The notes beneath the pieces are model-generated. The model made no database searches and was not told the origin of the DNA. It saw only the letters and a program-made list of their open reading frames with translations. A DNA stretch of 26,104 nt, from the NCBI GenBank assembly GCA_022729275.1, contig JALDAH010000006.1:1-26104 (forward strand). Reading direction: 5' to 3'. A program made the translations under genes and the position numbers. The stretch comes from Candidatus Nanoanaerosalina archaeon. GTDB taxonomy: Archaea; Nanohalarchaeota; Nanosalinia; Nanosalinales; Nanoanaerosalinaceae. How positions within the stretch are numbered: position 1 is the stretch's first letter; each line of letters starts with the position of its first letter. Shown piece by piece: positions 7,074 to 13,316 of the stretch.

Positions 7074-7117
7074 TAAAAAAATAATTAAACTGAAGAAGGT
7101 TGTTTTTAAACCTTCTT
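7074..7117 (-). terminator. Hairpin plus T-tract terminator of the ribosomal/RNAP cluster
   Basis: A perfect 9-bp stem (7093-7101 with 7109-7117) encloses a 7-nt loop containing the rpoN stop codon. It is followed on the minus strand by a T7 tract at 7074-7083. The 5' arm is made from the last codons of rpoN, so the hairpin overlaps the coding end. Confidence 0.65.
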
Positions 7118-7303
7118 GTACTGAGAAATCGATTTAACCTGATCTTCAGTGGTCAGAAACACTGTCCTGCAACAGTAATTTTTGACACCTAGTTCGTCAA
7201 GCACTTTTCCACCGTCTTCACCGTTCTCTGTTCTTTCCTCAAACTCTTCCCACTTGTCTCCGATTACTCTTCCACATGAAAAACATCTTACTGGTATGAT
7301 CAT
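7106..7303 (-). CDS. rpoN: RNA polymerase subunit N (Rpo10)
   Basis: A protein of 65 residues, the typical size for archaeal RpoN and eukaryotic Rpb10. The zinc motif is visible as CFSCGR at residues 7-12 and the tandem CC pair at 44-45, which together bind one zinc ion. The protein helps anchor the Rpo3-Rpo11 assembly platform to Rpo2. It follows rps9 with 11 nt between stop and start and has AGAGG upstream of the ATG. It is the last gene of the cluster. rpoK and rps2, which often follow in euryarchaea, are not present between this gene and tRNA-Pro. Confidence 0.95.
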   Translation of the reverse strand: MIIPVRCFSCGRVIGDKWEEFEERTENGEDGGKVLDELGVKNYCCRTVFLTTEDQVKSISQYKKV

Positions 7304-7314
7304 ATTTTAAACCT

Positions 7315-7716
7315 CTAACGGTAAGACTTCTGCTGTTTATGCCTTGCGCCTTTGCTGGACTGGCTAGGCTTTCTAGTTTCGGTTCTTCTATAATCTTCAA
7401 CTAGAAGATGTCTGTCGTAATCCAGGTATTTATCCTTTAACTTTTTATCGCTGGAGTGCTCCACAAGAGCCCTTGCAATAGCCATTCTAACGGCTTCAGC
7501 CTGGCTCTGGATACCTCCACCTCTAACATTCACATCTATATCAACATCTTTTGCCATATCTCCAGCTATCTTGATAGGTTCCTGTATCCTTAGTTTGGTA
7601 GTTCTTGTCCAAGAGCTCAGAGGTTTCTTGTTAATCCGAAGCCTTCCAGAACCTTCTTCTTTCAGTGTTGCCCTGGCCTTGGCTGTTTTTCTTTTTCCGT
7701 TTGCGTTTATTACCAT
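7315..7716 (-). CDS. rps9: 30S ribosomal protein S9 (uS9)
   Basis: A protein of 133 residues, full length for archaeal S9. The N-terminal GKRKTAKARA block, the central VRGGGIQSQAEAVRMAIARAL segment and the basic C-terminal tail ending KSYR are all present; that tail reaches the P-site tRNA in the ribosome. Only 2 nt separate the rpl13 stop from this ATG, and GGTGCA spanning the rpl13 end acts as the ribosome-binding site. This points to translational coupling with rpl13, as in other archaea. Confidence 0.97.
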   Translation of the reverse strand: MVINANGKRKTAKARATLKEEGSGRLRINKKPLSSWTRTTKLRIQEPIKIAGDMAKDVDIDVNVRGGGIQSQAEAVRMAIARALVEHSSDKKLKDKYLDYDRHLLVEDYRRTETRKPSQSSKGARHKQQKSYR

Positions 7717-7718
7717 GA

Positions 7719-8114
7719 TTATGCACCTAATTGATCGGATATCTCCTTTATAGTTATGAAGTTTGAACCCCTAAGATCCTCTTCTAGGGCTTCTTGAAAT
7801 ACTTCTGTATCTCCTTCAGGTTCTCTAACATAGGTTCTGACCTTTTTAAGCATCTCCCTTCCCTTCTTGTTCTTTGGAAGCATGCCTTTTATAGTCCTTT
7901 TCACTATCTTCTTTGGATTCTTTGGGAAGAATGGTCCATGATCCCGGCTACCTCTGTTGTACTTCTGCCTGTAGGTCTCAATTGTCTGCTCTGGACTTCC
8001 CTTAACGATTACCTTGTCTGCATTAAAGATATGTACTTCTTCCCCTTTCTTTAGTTCTTCGACTGTCGATGTTGCTAGTCTTCCCAAAACGTGGTTCTTT
8101 CCATCTATATCCAT
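7719..8114 (-). CDS. rpl13: 50S ribosomal protein L13 (uL13)
   Basis: A protein of 131 residues, slightly shorter than the usual archaeal uL13. It begins MDIDGKNHVLGRLAT and carries the conserved RGMLP-type loop as KGMLPKNKKGREMLKKVRTY. It is an early-assembling 50S protein that binds 23S rRNA. The ATG at 8114 is preceded by AAAGGAGT, and 13 nt separate it from the end of rpl18e. Confidence 0.97.
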   Translation of the reverse strand: MDIDGKNHVLGRLATSTVEELKKGEEVHIFNADKVIVKGSPEQTIETYRQKYNRGSRDHGPFFPKNPKKIVKRTIKGMLPKNKKGREMLKKVRTYVREPEGDTEVFQEALEEDLRGSNFITIKEISDQLGA

Positions 8115-8127
8115 TTTTAATACTCCT

Positions 8128-8478
8128 TTATTTCATTATTTTTACCTTTTTTCCTTCCGGGTTTTTCTCAACAAGATCTCCTATAAATATAGTCTCTCCA
8201 ACCTCGTCTATAGCTTCTCTGGCTTTCTTACTGAACTGAAAAGCCGCTACTTCAACTTTTTTGTTAAGCCTACCTGATCCCAGTACCTTTCCTGGCACAA
8301 GCAAAGTATCTCCTTCATCTGCATGTCTCTGTAATTTGGATAGATTAACTTCCACCCTGTTTTTATCCGTTTTCTTCAATTCTTCAGCTGCCTGTGTGTA
8401 TACTCTGGCTCCTTCTTTTCTTCCTGCCTTTTCTAACTTGACAATCTCTTTTCTGAGTACGGGGTTTGATTTTTCCAT
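8128..8478 (-). CDS. rpl18e: 50S ribosomal protein L18e (eL18)
   Basis: A protein of 116 residues from the ATG at 8478. An in-frame ATG at 8487 lies inside the ribosome-binding site GGTGAATG, so the downstream start is preferred. It has the L15/L18e fold with the typical D-T-L-L-V-P-G-K-V-L-G-x-G-x-L core at about 57-71. It is specific to archaea and eukaryotes and binds 23S rRNA. It follows tRNA-Leu by 76 nt. A TATA-like TTTAAAAAAG at 8503-8512 (minus strand) could provide an internal promoter for rpl18e-rpl13-rps9-rpoN in addition to read-through from rpoD. Confidence 0.95.
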   Translation of the reverse strand: MEKSNPVLRKEIVKLEKAGRKEGARVYTQAAEELKKTDKNRVEVNLSKLQRHADEGDTLLVPGKVLGSGRLNKKVEVAAFQFSKKAREAIDEVGETIFIGDLVEKNPEGKKVKIMK

Positions 8479-8601
8479 AACATTCACCTTTTCTGAAATA
8501 ATCTTTTTTAAACTATCTGGTTTTTCTGTTTTCTAAATTAAATGATAGTATTATTGCAGGGGGAGGGATTCGAACCCTCGGAACGCCTATGCGTACAGGA
8601 T

Positions 8602-8630
8602 TTCTCAACTATTTTTCGGCTACCGGACTT
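8602..8630 (-). other. Canonical 37/38 intron of tRNA-Leu (29 nt)
   Basis: The insertion lies between G37 and A38. A bulge-helix-bulge core can be drawn. The exon bases CUUA (32-35) pair with UGAG near the intron 3' end (C-G, U-A, U-G, A-U), directly inside the anticodon stem CAGGA/UCCUG. The 3-nt bulges are A36-G37-A and A-A-A, with cuts after the second base of each. This is the substrate form of archaeal tRNA endonuclease. The helix on the intron side is weak in isolation. Confidence 0.75.
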
Positions 8631-8645
8631 CTTAAGTCCTGCCCC

Positions 8646-8660
8646 TATAGCCGATCTCTC
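8646..8660 (-). other. Probable noncanonical D-arm intron of tRNA-Leu (15 nt)
   Basis: Extra bases between about positions 22 and 23 interrupt the D stem; without them CCC pairs with GGG and the D loop has normal tRNA-Leu length. The 3' side can form a bulge-helix-like element: AGCC of the D loop pairs with GGCU in the insert, followed by a 3-nt AUA bulge before GGG. The 5' bulge is not clear. The boundary may slide by one base either way. Confidence 0.6.
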
Positions 8661-8695
8661 TTTGGCCTGGCTTGGGTACCCCTGCAGGGTTTTAA

Positions 8696-9472
8696 TCAGA
8701 GAGAGTTTTCAAGTTCTTCAAATTCTTCTACGATTATATCAACAGCTTTCTTGACTATTTTTTTTGGTTCAAGTCCTGATACAGTCTCAACCTCGAACAA
8801 AAACTTGTCTTTGTGCTCCAGATATTCTATCTCGTCGCCTTCCTTTATATCTATAGTGTTTTCCAAGGAATAGACTATTTCCTCATCCGCTTCCACTGAT
8901 CCATCAGCATTTTTAACTTTCCCTGTCGCTACTTTTGCTGCTTCTTCACTATTTTCTACTTTTTTACCGTTCACTTTGATCTCCGGATAATACTTGTATG
9001 AAGCAGCTGCTGCCTGAAACTTCGCATGCTTTTTGCCTGTTCCCAGCACTGCTTTTGCCTCTAATTCAAGTTCTTGATCCTCAAGCAGTGTTATGATGAG
9101 TATATCAGGGTTAACAGGTTTTACTTTTTTGTCAGTGGGTTTTATGTGCTTTGCCTTCACATATGCTTCTCCTTCTTTTTTTAGAACCATTTCCACCCTG
9201 CAGTTCGGGCATCCTTCTTTTGAACCGCATTCACAGTTTTCTGGAAGCTTGTATTCTTCTTCAGGGAACTCCCATGGAATCATACCTATCCGGTGGGCGA
9301 TTATCTCATCGAAAAGCCCTGAAGTGTTGTTGATGAAGTCCACCTCTTTTACCGCCATTGTGGGGACCTTTCCTATCATGGTCCTTCTAAGAGCATTTGC
9401 GAACTGTGGTTTTACGTCCTTCAGAAGGAATTTTATCTTTTTTTCTTTTTCTTCCAGAATCTCAACTTCCAT
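8696..9472 (-). CDS. rpoD: RNA polymerase subunit D (Rpo3)
   Basis: A protein of 258 residues from the ATG at 9472. It is chosen over an in-frame GTG at 9481, which is part of the AGTGAT ribosome-binding site. The N terminus has the alpha/Rpb3 dimerisation pattern (FANALRRTMIGKVPTMAV at about 24-41). A four-cysteine cluster C-x-C-x5-C-x2-C lies at residues 80-91, a metal site typical of this subunit; I see no separate ferredoxin-like iron-sulfur insertion. It pairs with Rpo11 to form the assembly platform. It follows rps11 by 28 nt and ends 10 nt before tRNA-Leu. Confidence 0.95.
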   Translation of the reverse strand: MEVEILEEKEKKIKFLLKDVKPQFANALRRTMIGKVPTMAVKEVDFINNTSGLFDEIIAHRIGMIPWEFPEEEYKLPENCECGSKEGCPNCRVEMVLKKEGEAYVKAKHIKPTDKKVKPVNPDILIITLLEDQELELEAKAVLGTGKKHAKFQAAAASYKYYPEIKVNGKKVENSEEAAKVATGKVKNADGSVEADEEIVYSLENTIDIKEGDEIEYLEHKDKFLFEVETVSGLEPKKIVKKAVDIIVEEFEELENSL

Positions 9473-9500
9473 ATTTATCACTCAACCTATTCTAGCTGTC

Positions 9501-9899
9501 TCAGAAGCCCTGTGACTGTCTTCCTCTTTTTCCACCTTTTCTCCTAGTTGAATCGTGAGGTACCGGAGTCACATCTTCTATCTTTCCGACATTAAGATTA
9601 GATCGGGTAAGAGACCTTATAGCGGGCTGCGCACCTTGTCCCGGTACTTTGTGGCTCGTACCTCCTGGAGCCCTGACCCTTATGTCTATCTCTTCTATTC
9701 CTTTCTCCTCAGCTTCTTTTGCAGCTTGCTGTGCTGCTTTCATAGCTGGAAAAGCTCTTCCCTGTAAACGTCCTTTGTCGGTTATCATACCTGAGCTGTA
9801 CCTTGCAATGGTCTCCGCTCCGGTAATATCTGTTATGTGTATGATGGTATTGTTGAAAGAGGCATATATGTGGGCTATTCCTTGTTTTTTATCTTTCAT
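9501..9899 (-). CDS. rps11: 30S ribosomal protein S11 (uS11)
   Basis: A protein of 132 residues, normal for archaea. It contains the conserved IAHIYASFNNTIIHITD start and the glycine-rich VRAPGGTSHKVPGQGAQPAI loop, and ends with the basic RRKGGKRGRQSQGF tail near the platform of the small subunit. The ATG lies exactly 10 nt after the rps4 stop, with AGGTGTTAAG as ribosome-binding context. Confidence 0.97.
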   Translation of the reverse strand: MKDKKQGIAHIYASFNNTIIHITDITGAETIARYSSGMITDKGRLQGRAFPAMKAAQQAAKEAEEKGIEEIDIRVRAPGGTSHKVPGQGAQPAIRSLTRSNLNVGKIEDVTPVPHDSTRRKGGKRGRQSQGF

Positions 9900-9909
9900 A
9901 TCTTAACAC

Positions 9910-10392
9910 CTACTGGTTCTGAATTATCTTTTTGGCGTTAGGTGAAACCTTGAGGTCTTTTTCCTCCTCCTTTGTTACCAGATAACCTGGCACATTTACC
10001 TTTTTATCGCCAATTATTATGTGTCTGTGGTTTATGAACTGTCTTGCCTGTTTCATGGTTGAAGCAAGTCCCTTTCTGTACACAATAGTCTGAAGTCTTC
10101 TTTCAAGTATATCCTCCAAGCTCATGTCAAGGATGTCTGTTAGGTCTGAGTCTTTTCCGACTACACCAAGCCTTTCAAGTTTGTTAAGAAGGCTTTTCTC
10201 CCTTTGCTCGTCTTTTGTTGCGTTGAGTTTTCTTGCTTCTCTCCTGAAGTTTCTTACAAGTGATTCGACTTTCCACAACTCTCTCTTCTCTGTTAATCCA
10301 TAGTTCATAAGATAGTTTTCTTCTCTGTCTATCCTTTCTCTGTCCCAACCCTTTTTGGGTGTTTCATAGCTTTTTTTAAGTGTTTTAACCAT
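9910..10392 (-). CDS. rps4: 30S ribosomal protein S4 (uS4)
   Basis: A protein of 160 residues. An S4 RNA-binding domain lies at about 102-150 (RRLQTIVYRKG, then ARQFINHRHIIIGDKKVNVPGYLV). It is a primary 16S rRNA binder in 30S assembly. Archaeal uS4 is usually nearer 170-190 residues, so this one is somewhat short. It begins 10 nt after the rps13 stop, with GGTGAT in the gap. Confidence 0.97.
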   Translation of the reverse strand: MVKTLKKSYETPKKGWDRERIDREENYLMNYGLTEKRELWKVESLVRNFRREARKLNATKDEQREKSLLNKLERLGVVGKDSDLTDILDMSLEDILERRLQTIVYRKGLASTMKQARQFINHRHIIIGDKKVNVPGYLVTKEEEKDLKVSPNAKKIIQNQ

Positions 10393-10402
10393 TTATATCA
10401 CC

Positions 10403-10879
10403 TTATTCCTCTTCTTCTTCCTCTGCTTTAACCCTCGAACGGGATACACCAACTTTGGCTCCACTTCTGAATGAAGACTGTGTTTTCTGGCCTCTCACTG
10501 GCAGACCAATCTTGTGCCTCCATCCTCTGTAGGTACCTGTTTCTTTCAACCTTCTTATATCGAAGTCCTCTTTAAGTTCAAGGTCAGGACCTATTAGATG
10601 ATTATCTTCCCCGGTCTCGTGGTCTCTTCTTCTATTTCTCAAAAATGAAGGGATACCGTTTTCCTCCGGGTTCTTGATTATTTGTTCGAGCTCGTCTCTC
10701 TCCTCATCTGAAAGAGCTCCTATCTTCTGATCCATGCTGAACCTTGATGTTTTTGCTACTGCGTTAGCATATCTTTTACCGACTCCCTTTATTGAGGTAA
10801 GGGCTTCGGAAATTCTTCTATGTCCGTCAAGATCAGTTCTTGACAGCCTCACTATCTCCTGTATTTTTTCTTCTGACAT
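10403..10879 (-). CDS. rps13: 30S ribosomal protein S13 (uS13)
   Basis: A protein of 158 residues from the ATG at 10879; an in-frame GTG lies two codons upstream. The helix-hairpin-helix IKGVGKRYA (about 31-39) and the C-terminal RGWRHKIGLPVRGQKT block are typical of archaeal/eukaryotic S13/S18. The C terminus ends in an acidic run of six Glu after a basic stretch. The protein contacts 16S rRNA in the head and the P-site tRNA. It opens the S13-S4-S11-RpoD group and has its own AT-rich promoter-like region upstream. Confidence 0.96.
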   Translation of the reverse strand: MSEEKIQEIVRLSRTDLDGHRRISEALTSIKGVGKRYANAVAKTSRFSMDQKIGALSDEERDELEQIIKNPEENGIPSFLRNRRRDHETGEDNHLIGPDLELKEDFDIRRLKETGTYRGWRHKIGLPVRGQKTQSSFRSGAKVGVSRSRVKAEEEEEE

Positions 10880-10907
10880 TGGCACGATACAACCTTTTCG
10901 TAAAAAA

Positions 10908-10918
10908 CTTTTTAACTA
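10908..10918 (-). promoter_or_regulatory. Possible TATA box for the rps13-rps4-rps11-rpoD group
   Basis: Minus-strand TAGTTAAAAAG lies about 33 nt before the rps13 ATG. It sits in a 117-nt gap with two further AT-rich candidates (near 10945-10958 and 10968-10980), so the choice is uncertain. The gap itself supports a separate promoter after the membrane-anchored gene. Confidence 0.4.
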
Positions 10919-10996
10919 TTCCTTTAGTTTGACAAAAATACGACCTGCTTATAATAAATGTGTCTAACTTTTAAATACGTCTTGTTTTAGAATTAA

Positions 10997-11464
10997 TCAG
11001 TTGTCCACATCGACCTGGTATGTGTATGTCACATTTCTGTCCTCCCACTCCGCTTCTATTACTAATATATAACTGCCCTCATCATTTATTGTGAATTCAC
11101 CTGGTTCATATATATCTTTCTCTATCTCTTCACCGGTTCTTCTGTTCTTCAACATATAATATATTTCAGGATCCTTGTAGTTTGTTCTGAACTCAATGTT
11201 GGTGCCAACATCTATCTTTGGTTTAAGCATAGGCATCAAGGTTGCCTCCATCGTCGGATTATCAGGCCTGAGATGCTCCACACATGTATCTCCTTTACAA
11301 TATTTTCCCATAACACCGTAAATATCTGTGTTCTCAGCATCAAGAACTATGTGAGGAGGATTAAGCGAATTCATATCTTCATTATTATTTGTCTCCTTCA
11401 GCACTGCGATTGACATCATCAAAACTAACAGCGTAACAAATAATACAATTTTTTTGTTAGTCAT
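10997..11464 (-). CDS. Unrecognised membrane-anchored or secreted protein within the ribosomal cluster
   Basis: A protein of 155 residues. The N terminus is a short basic stretch (MTNKK) followed by a hydrophobic helix at about 5-22, fitting a signal peptide or signal anchor without a lipobox cysteine. The rest is predicted beta-rich and outside the membrane. It has one Cys pair (CKGDTC at about 56-61) and a late segment (GEFTINDEGSYILVIEAEW, about 122-140) that reads like the last strands of an immunoglobulin-like sandwich. I do not recognise the family. It sits between rps7 and rps13, 53 nt after the first, with its own TATA-like box. It is an odd function to find inside a ribosomal protein cluster. 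Confidence 0.75.
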   Translation of the reverse strand: MTNKKIVLFVTLLVLMMSIAVLKETNNNEDMNSLNPPHIVLDAENTDIYGVMGKYCKGDTCVEHLRPDNPTMEATLMPMLKPKIDVGTNIEFRTNYKDPEIYYMLKNRRTGEEIEKDIYEPGEFTINDEGSYILVIEAEWEDRNVTYTYQVDVDN

Positions 11465-11501
11465 TGTAGTTCTTGGTAAAAATAGAATGGGTTGAAGGAG
11501 G

Positions 11502-11512
11502 TTATAAAATTT
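11502..11512 (-). promoter_or_regulatory. TATA box for the membrane-anchored gene
   Basis: Minus-strand AAATTTTATAA is centred about 43 nt before the ATG at 11464, overlapping the region just after the rps7 stop. The predicted leader is about 15-18 nt. Confidence 0.5.
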
Positions 11513-11517
11513 TAGGT

Positions 11518-12120
11518 TTACCTCGCTCCCTCTGCTTCTCTTTCTCTTCTTTGCTTGTCTCTGATAGATCTTATGCTTGAGTTGTTTTCGTATGCGCCTA
11601 TTATCTCTTCCGCGATATATTTTTCTGCATCTCCTTCAGCTGAAAGTCTTTTTTCGTAAGCTCCCTGTGCTATCATCCTGAGAGCTAGATCTACTCTTCT
11701 CATTGGAGCAACGATAACTGCTTCTCGTGCTATTACTCCTCCTCTTTGATATGAAACAACCTCTTCTCTTGGAGCAGAATTTTCTATTGCTTTTACAAAT
11801 ACTTGTACAGGGTTTTCTTCCGTTTCTTCTTCGATTAGTTCGAAAGCTTTTTCTATCAATGTCCATAATTTTTCTGATTGACCGACATTGTGTCCAGAGG
11901 TTATCTTGTGTTTGTTTCCTCTATGACCTGCAACATAAAGCCTGTTGAGAAGCCTTTCAACTATCTGGACATCAGCCTTGTAGAACTGTTTATCAGGATG
12001 TCTGCCCTTTGACCTTGGAGCCATTATGTTGTCCAGGTTTATGTATCTCCTTAGTCCAGGATCTTCTATCTCTACTTCATCACAGTCCCATTTGTCGAAT
12101 AATTTTACTCCTTCCATCAT
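11518..12120 (-). CDS. rps7: 30S ribosomal protein S7 (uS7)
   Basis: A protein of 200 residues, normal for archaea, which carry an N-terminal extension relative to bacteria. It has the KVERLLNRL-like helix (QIVERLLNRL), GHNVGQSEKLWTLIEKAFELIEE, the VSYQRGGVIAREAVIVAPMRRVDLALR block and a basic C terminus. It is the primary assembly protein of the 30S head. Two adjacent ATG codons (12120 and 12117) follow AAGGTGAT, which overlaps the rps12 stop. The second ATG has the better spacing, so the true start may be 3 nt downstream. Confidence 0.96.
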   Translation of the reverse strand: MMEGVKLFDKWDCDEVEIEDPGLRRYINLDNIMAPRSKGRHPDKQFYKADVQIVERLLNRLYVAGHRGNKHKITSGHNVGQSEKLWTLIEKAFELIEEETEENPVQVFVKAIENSAPREEVVSYQRGGVIAREAVIVAPMRRVDLALRMIAQGAYEKRLSAEGDAEKYIAEEIIGAYENNSSIRSIRDKQRREREAEGAR

Positions 12121-12121
12121 A

Positions 12122-12544
12122 TCACCTTGTTGGTTTCTGCTTTCTTCCTGCTACCAGCTCTTTCAGAGAAACTCCGTTGACCTTGGAAACCTGGAACCTT
12201 ACAGTAGGTATATCTCCCTTAGGACCTCCGTCAGCACCTCCTATGCCTTCGATGATTACTTCATCGTGTTCATCAATCTGTTCTATAGCCCCGTCACCTG
12301 GTACGAAAGCTGTTAAACGTTTACCGTTTTTTATCAGCTGAACCCTCACACATTTTCGGAGTGCGGAGTTAGGCTGCTTTGCCTCGATAATCCTTTTTTC
12401 AAGAACAATCCCTCTCGCCTGAGGGCTTCCTTCTAGCGGGTCAGATTTTTGTTTTAGATTAAGGTTTCTTCTCTTGTAATTTTTATCGCTCCATCTGTAC
12501 TTCTGCCTTCTTTTTTTAAGCTTTCTTCCGTTGTATAGACCCAT
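12122..12544 (-). CDS. rps12: 30S ribosomal protein S12 (uS12)
   Basis: A protein of 140 residues, typical of archaea. The near-universal decoding-centre sequence KQPNSALRKCVRVQLIKNGK is present, with the later GIGG-x-x-GGPKGDIPTVRFQV loop. Its stop overlaps the rps7 ribosome-binding site, so the pair is translationally coupled. The EF-2 and EF-1A genes that follow S7 in the usual archaeal 'str' order are not in this window. Confidence 0.97.
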   Translation of the reverse strand: MGLYNGRKLKKRRQKYRWSDKNYKRRNLNLKQKSDPLEGSPQARGIVLEKRIIEAKQPNSALRKCVRVQLIKNGKRLTAFVPGDGAIEQIDEHDEVIIEGIGGADGGPKGDIPTVRFQVSKVNGVSLKELVAGRKQKPTR

Positions 12545-12584
12545 TAGTTATCACTCTTTGACAAGAATATTTTTCGGATATTAG

Positions 12585-12594
12585 TTTTATAAAT
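12585..12594 (-). promoter_or_regulatory. Internal TATA box for rps12-rps7
   Basis: Minus-strand ATTTATAAAA is centred about 46 nt before the rps12 ATG, just past the nusA stop. It matches the archaeal TATA consensus well and would start transcription near 12564, with a leader of about 20 nt containing AGTGAT. Confidence 0.6.
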
Positions 12595-12595
12595 G

Positions 12596-13024
12596 CTAGT
12601 TTACCTTGACATCGTCAATGTCGAACTCCCTCTTAAGGAATCTCTTGGTAATCTCTACGTTTCTACCGTCCTTTCCAACAGCCTGAGACCAGTCACTTCT
12701 ATCAACTCTTATCCTGACTATTTTGCTTTCTCCTGACCTGTCAAGCTTTACTGATTTAACTTTAACAGGAACGACGTTTTCAACAAATTTTTTCAAACTG
12801 TCAGAATGCTCGTAAACCTTTACTTTTTTGTTGAGGTTGTTCTGGACTTTTTTTATCGTTTTTCCGCCTTTTCCTATGGCAAGACCGACCTTTCCTTCTT
12901 CTACCACGAAGTAGGCACGGTCGTCTGTGGTGATGGCATCCATCACCTTGACTCCTGTGATGTCCTCGAAAAGGTTTATGCTTCTTATGGTGTCTGTGTC
13001 GAATTTTATCGTTACGCCTGACAT
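12596..13024 (-). CDS. nusA: NusA-like transcription factor with two KH domains
   Basis: A protein of 142 residues from the ATG at 13024. An in-frame GTG at 13033 would overlap the rpl30e stop and is less likely. Two KH RNA-binding domains are visible from their GxxG loops, GKGG at about 51-54 and GKDG at about 117-120. Archaeal NusA is just these two KH domains, lacking the N-terminal polymerase-binding and S1 regions of bacterial NusA. The position between rpl30e and rps12 in the RNAP cluster is the classical archaeal one. Confidence 0.93.
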   Translation of the reverse strand: MSGVTIKFDTDTIRSINLFEDITGVKVMDAITTDDRAYFVVEEGKVGLAIGKGGKTIKKVQNNLNKKVKVYEHSDSLKKFVENVVPVKVKSVKLDRSGESKIVRIRVDRSDWSQAVGKDGRNVEITKRFLKREFDIDDVKVN

Positions 13025-13029
13025 GGTTT

Positions 13030-13296
13030 TCACACTATACTCTGTTTCTCTTTGATACCTACTGTTGTCACGTTGAATGGTTTTCCGCAGATAGATCCGA
13101 GTTCTCTGTTGTTACCTTGGAACTCTATCAACTCTACATCATCAACGTTATCTTGTATCTTTTTAACTATTTTGTTGGGTGAGTTTGATGCAAGTATAAC
13201 TTTTTCGATTTCTTCCATGTTTTTCAATGTTTCTTTTGAACCTATGATGATTCTTTTATCTTTTGTTGCTCTTTTGACCAATTTTTTGATATCCAT
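13030..13296 (-). CDS. rpl30e: 50S ribosomal protein L30e (eL30)
   Basis: A protein of 88 residues, about ten fewer than usual for archaeal L30e. It belongs to the L7Ae/L30e/Gadd45 fold, with the characteristic IIIGSKETLK strand near the N terminus and the R-E-L-G-S-I-C-G-K-P-F-N-V segment (about 64-76) that forms the RNA-binding loop. It follows rpoA'' by 20 nt with AAGTGAT before the ATG. nusA starts 5 nt after its stop. Confidence 0.93.
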   Translation of the reverse strand: MDIKKLVKRATKDKRIIIGSKETLKNMEEIEKVILASNSPNKIVKKIQDNVDDVELIEFQGNNRELGSICGKPFNVTTVGIKEKQSIV

Positions 13297-13316
13297 AGTA
13301 TCACTTACTCCATCTT

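Larger units (their letters stand above)
8555..8685 (-). tRNA. tRNA-Leu (anticodon UAA) with two insertions
   Basis: A class II tRNA gene of 131 nt. Removing 8646-8660 and 8602-8630 leaves an 87-nt tRNA. Its acceptor is GCAGGGG/CCCCTGC, the D stem CCC/GGG, the D loop carries AGCCAGGCC typical of tRNA-Leu, the anticodon stem is CAGGA/TCCTG with loop CTTAAGA, the variable arm ACGC-ATAG-GCGT, the T arm GAGGG-TTCGAAT-CCCTC, and the discriminator A. CCA is not encoded. The anticodon (8632-8634 on the minus strand) reads UAA. The gene starts 10 nt after the rpoD stop, so it is almost certainly part of the rpoD transcript and must be excised from an mRNA. The exact boundaries of the D-arm insert are ambiguous by one or two nucleotides. 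Confidence 0.9.
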
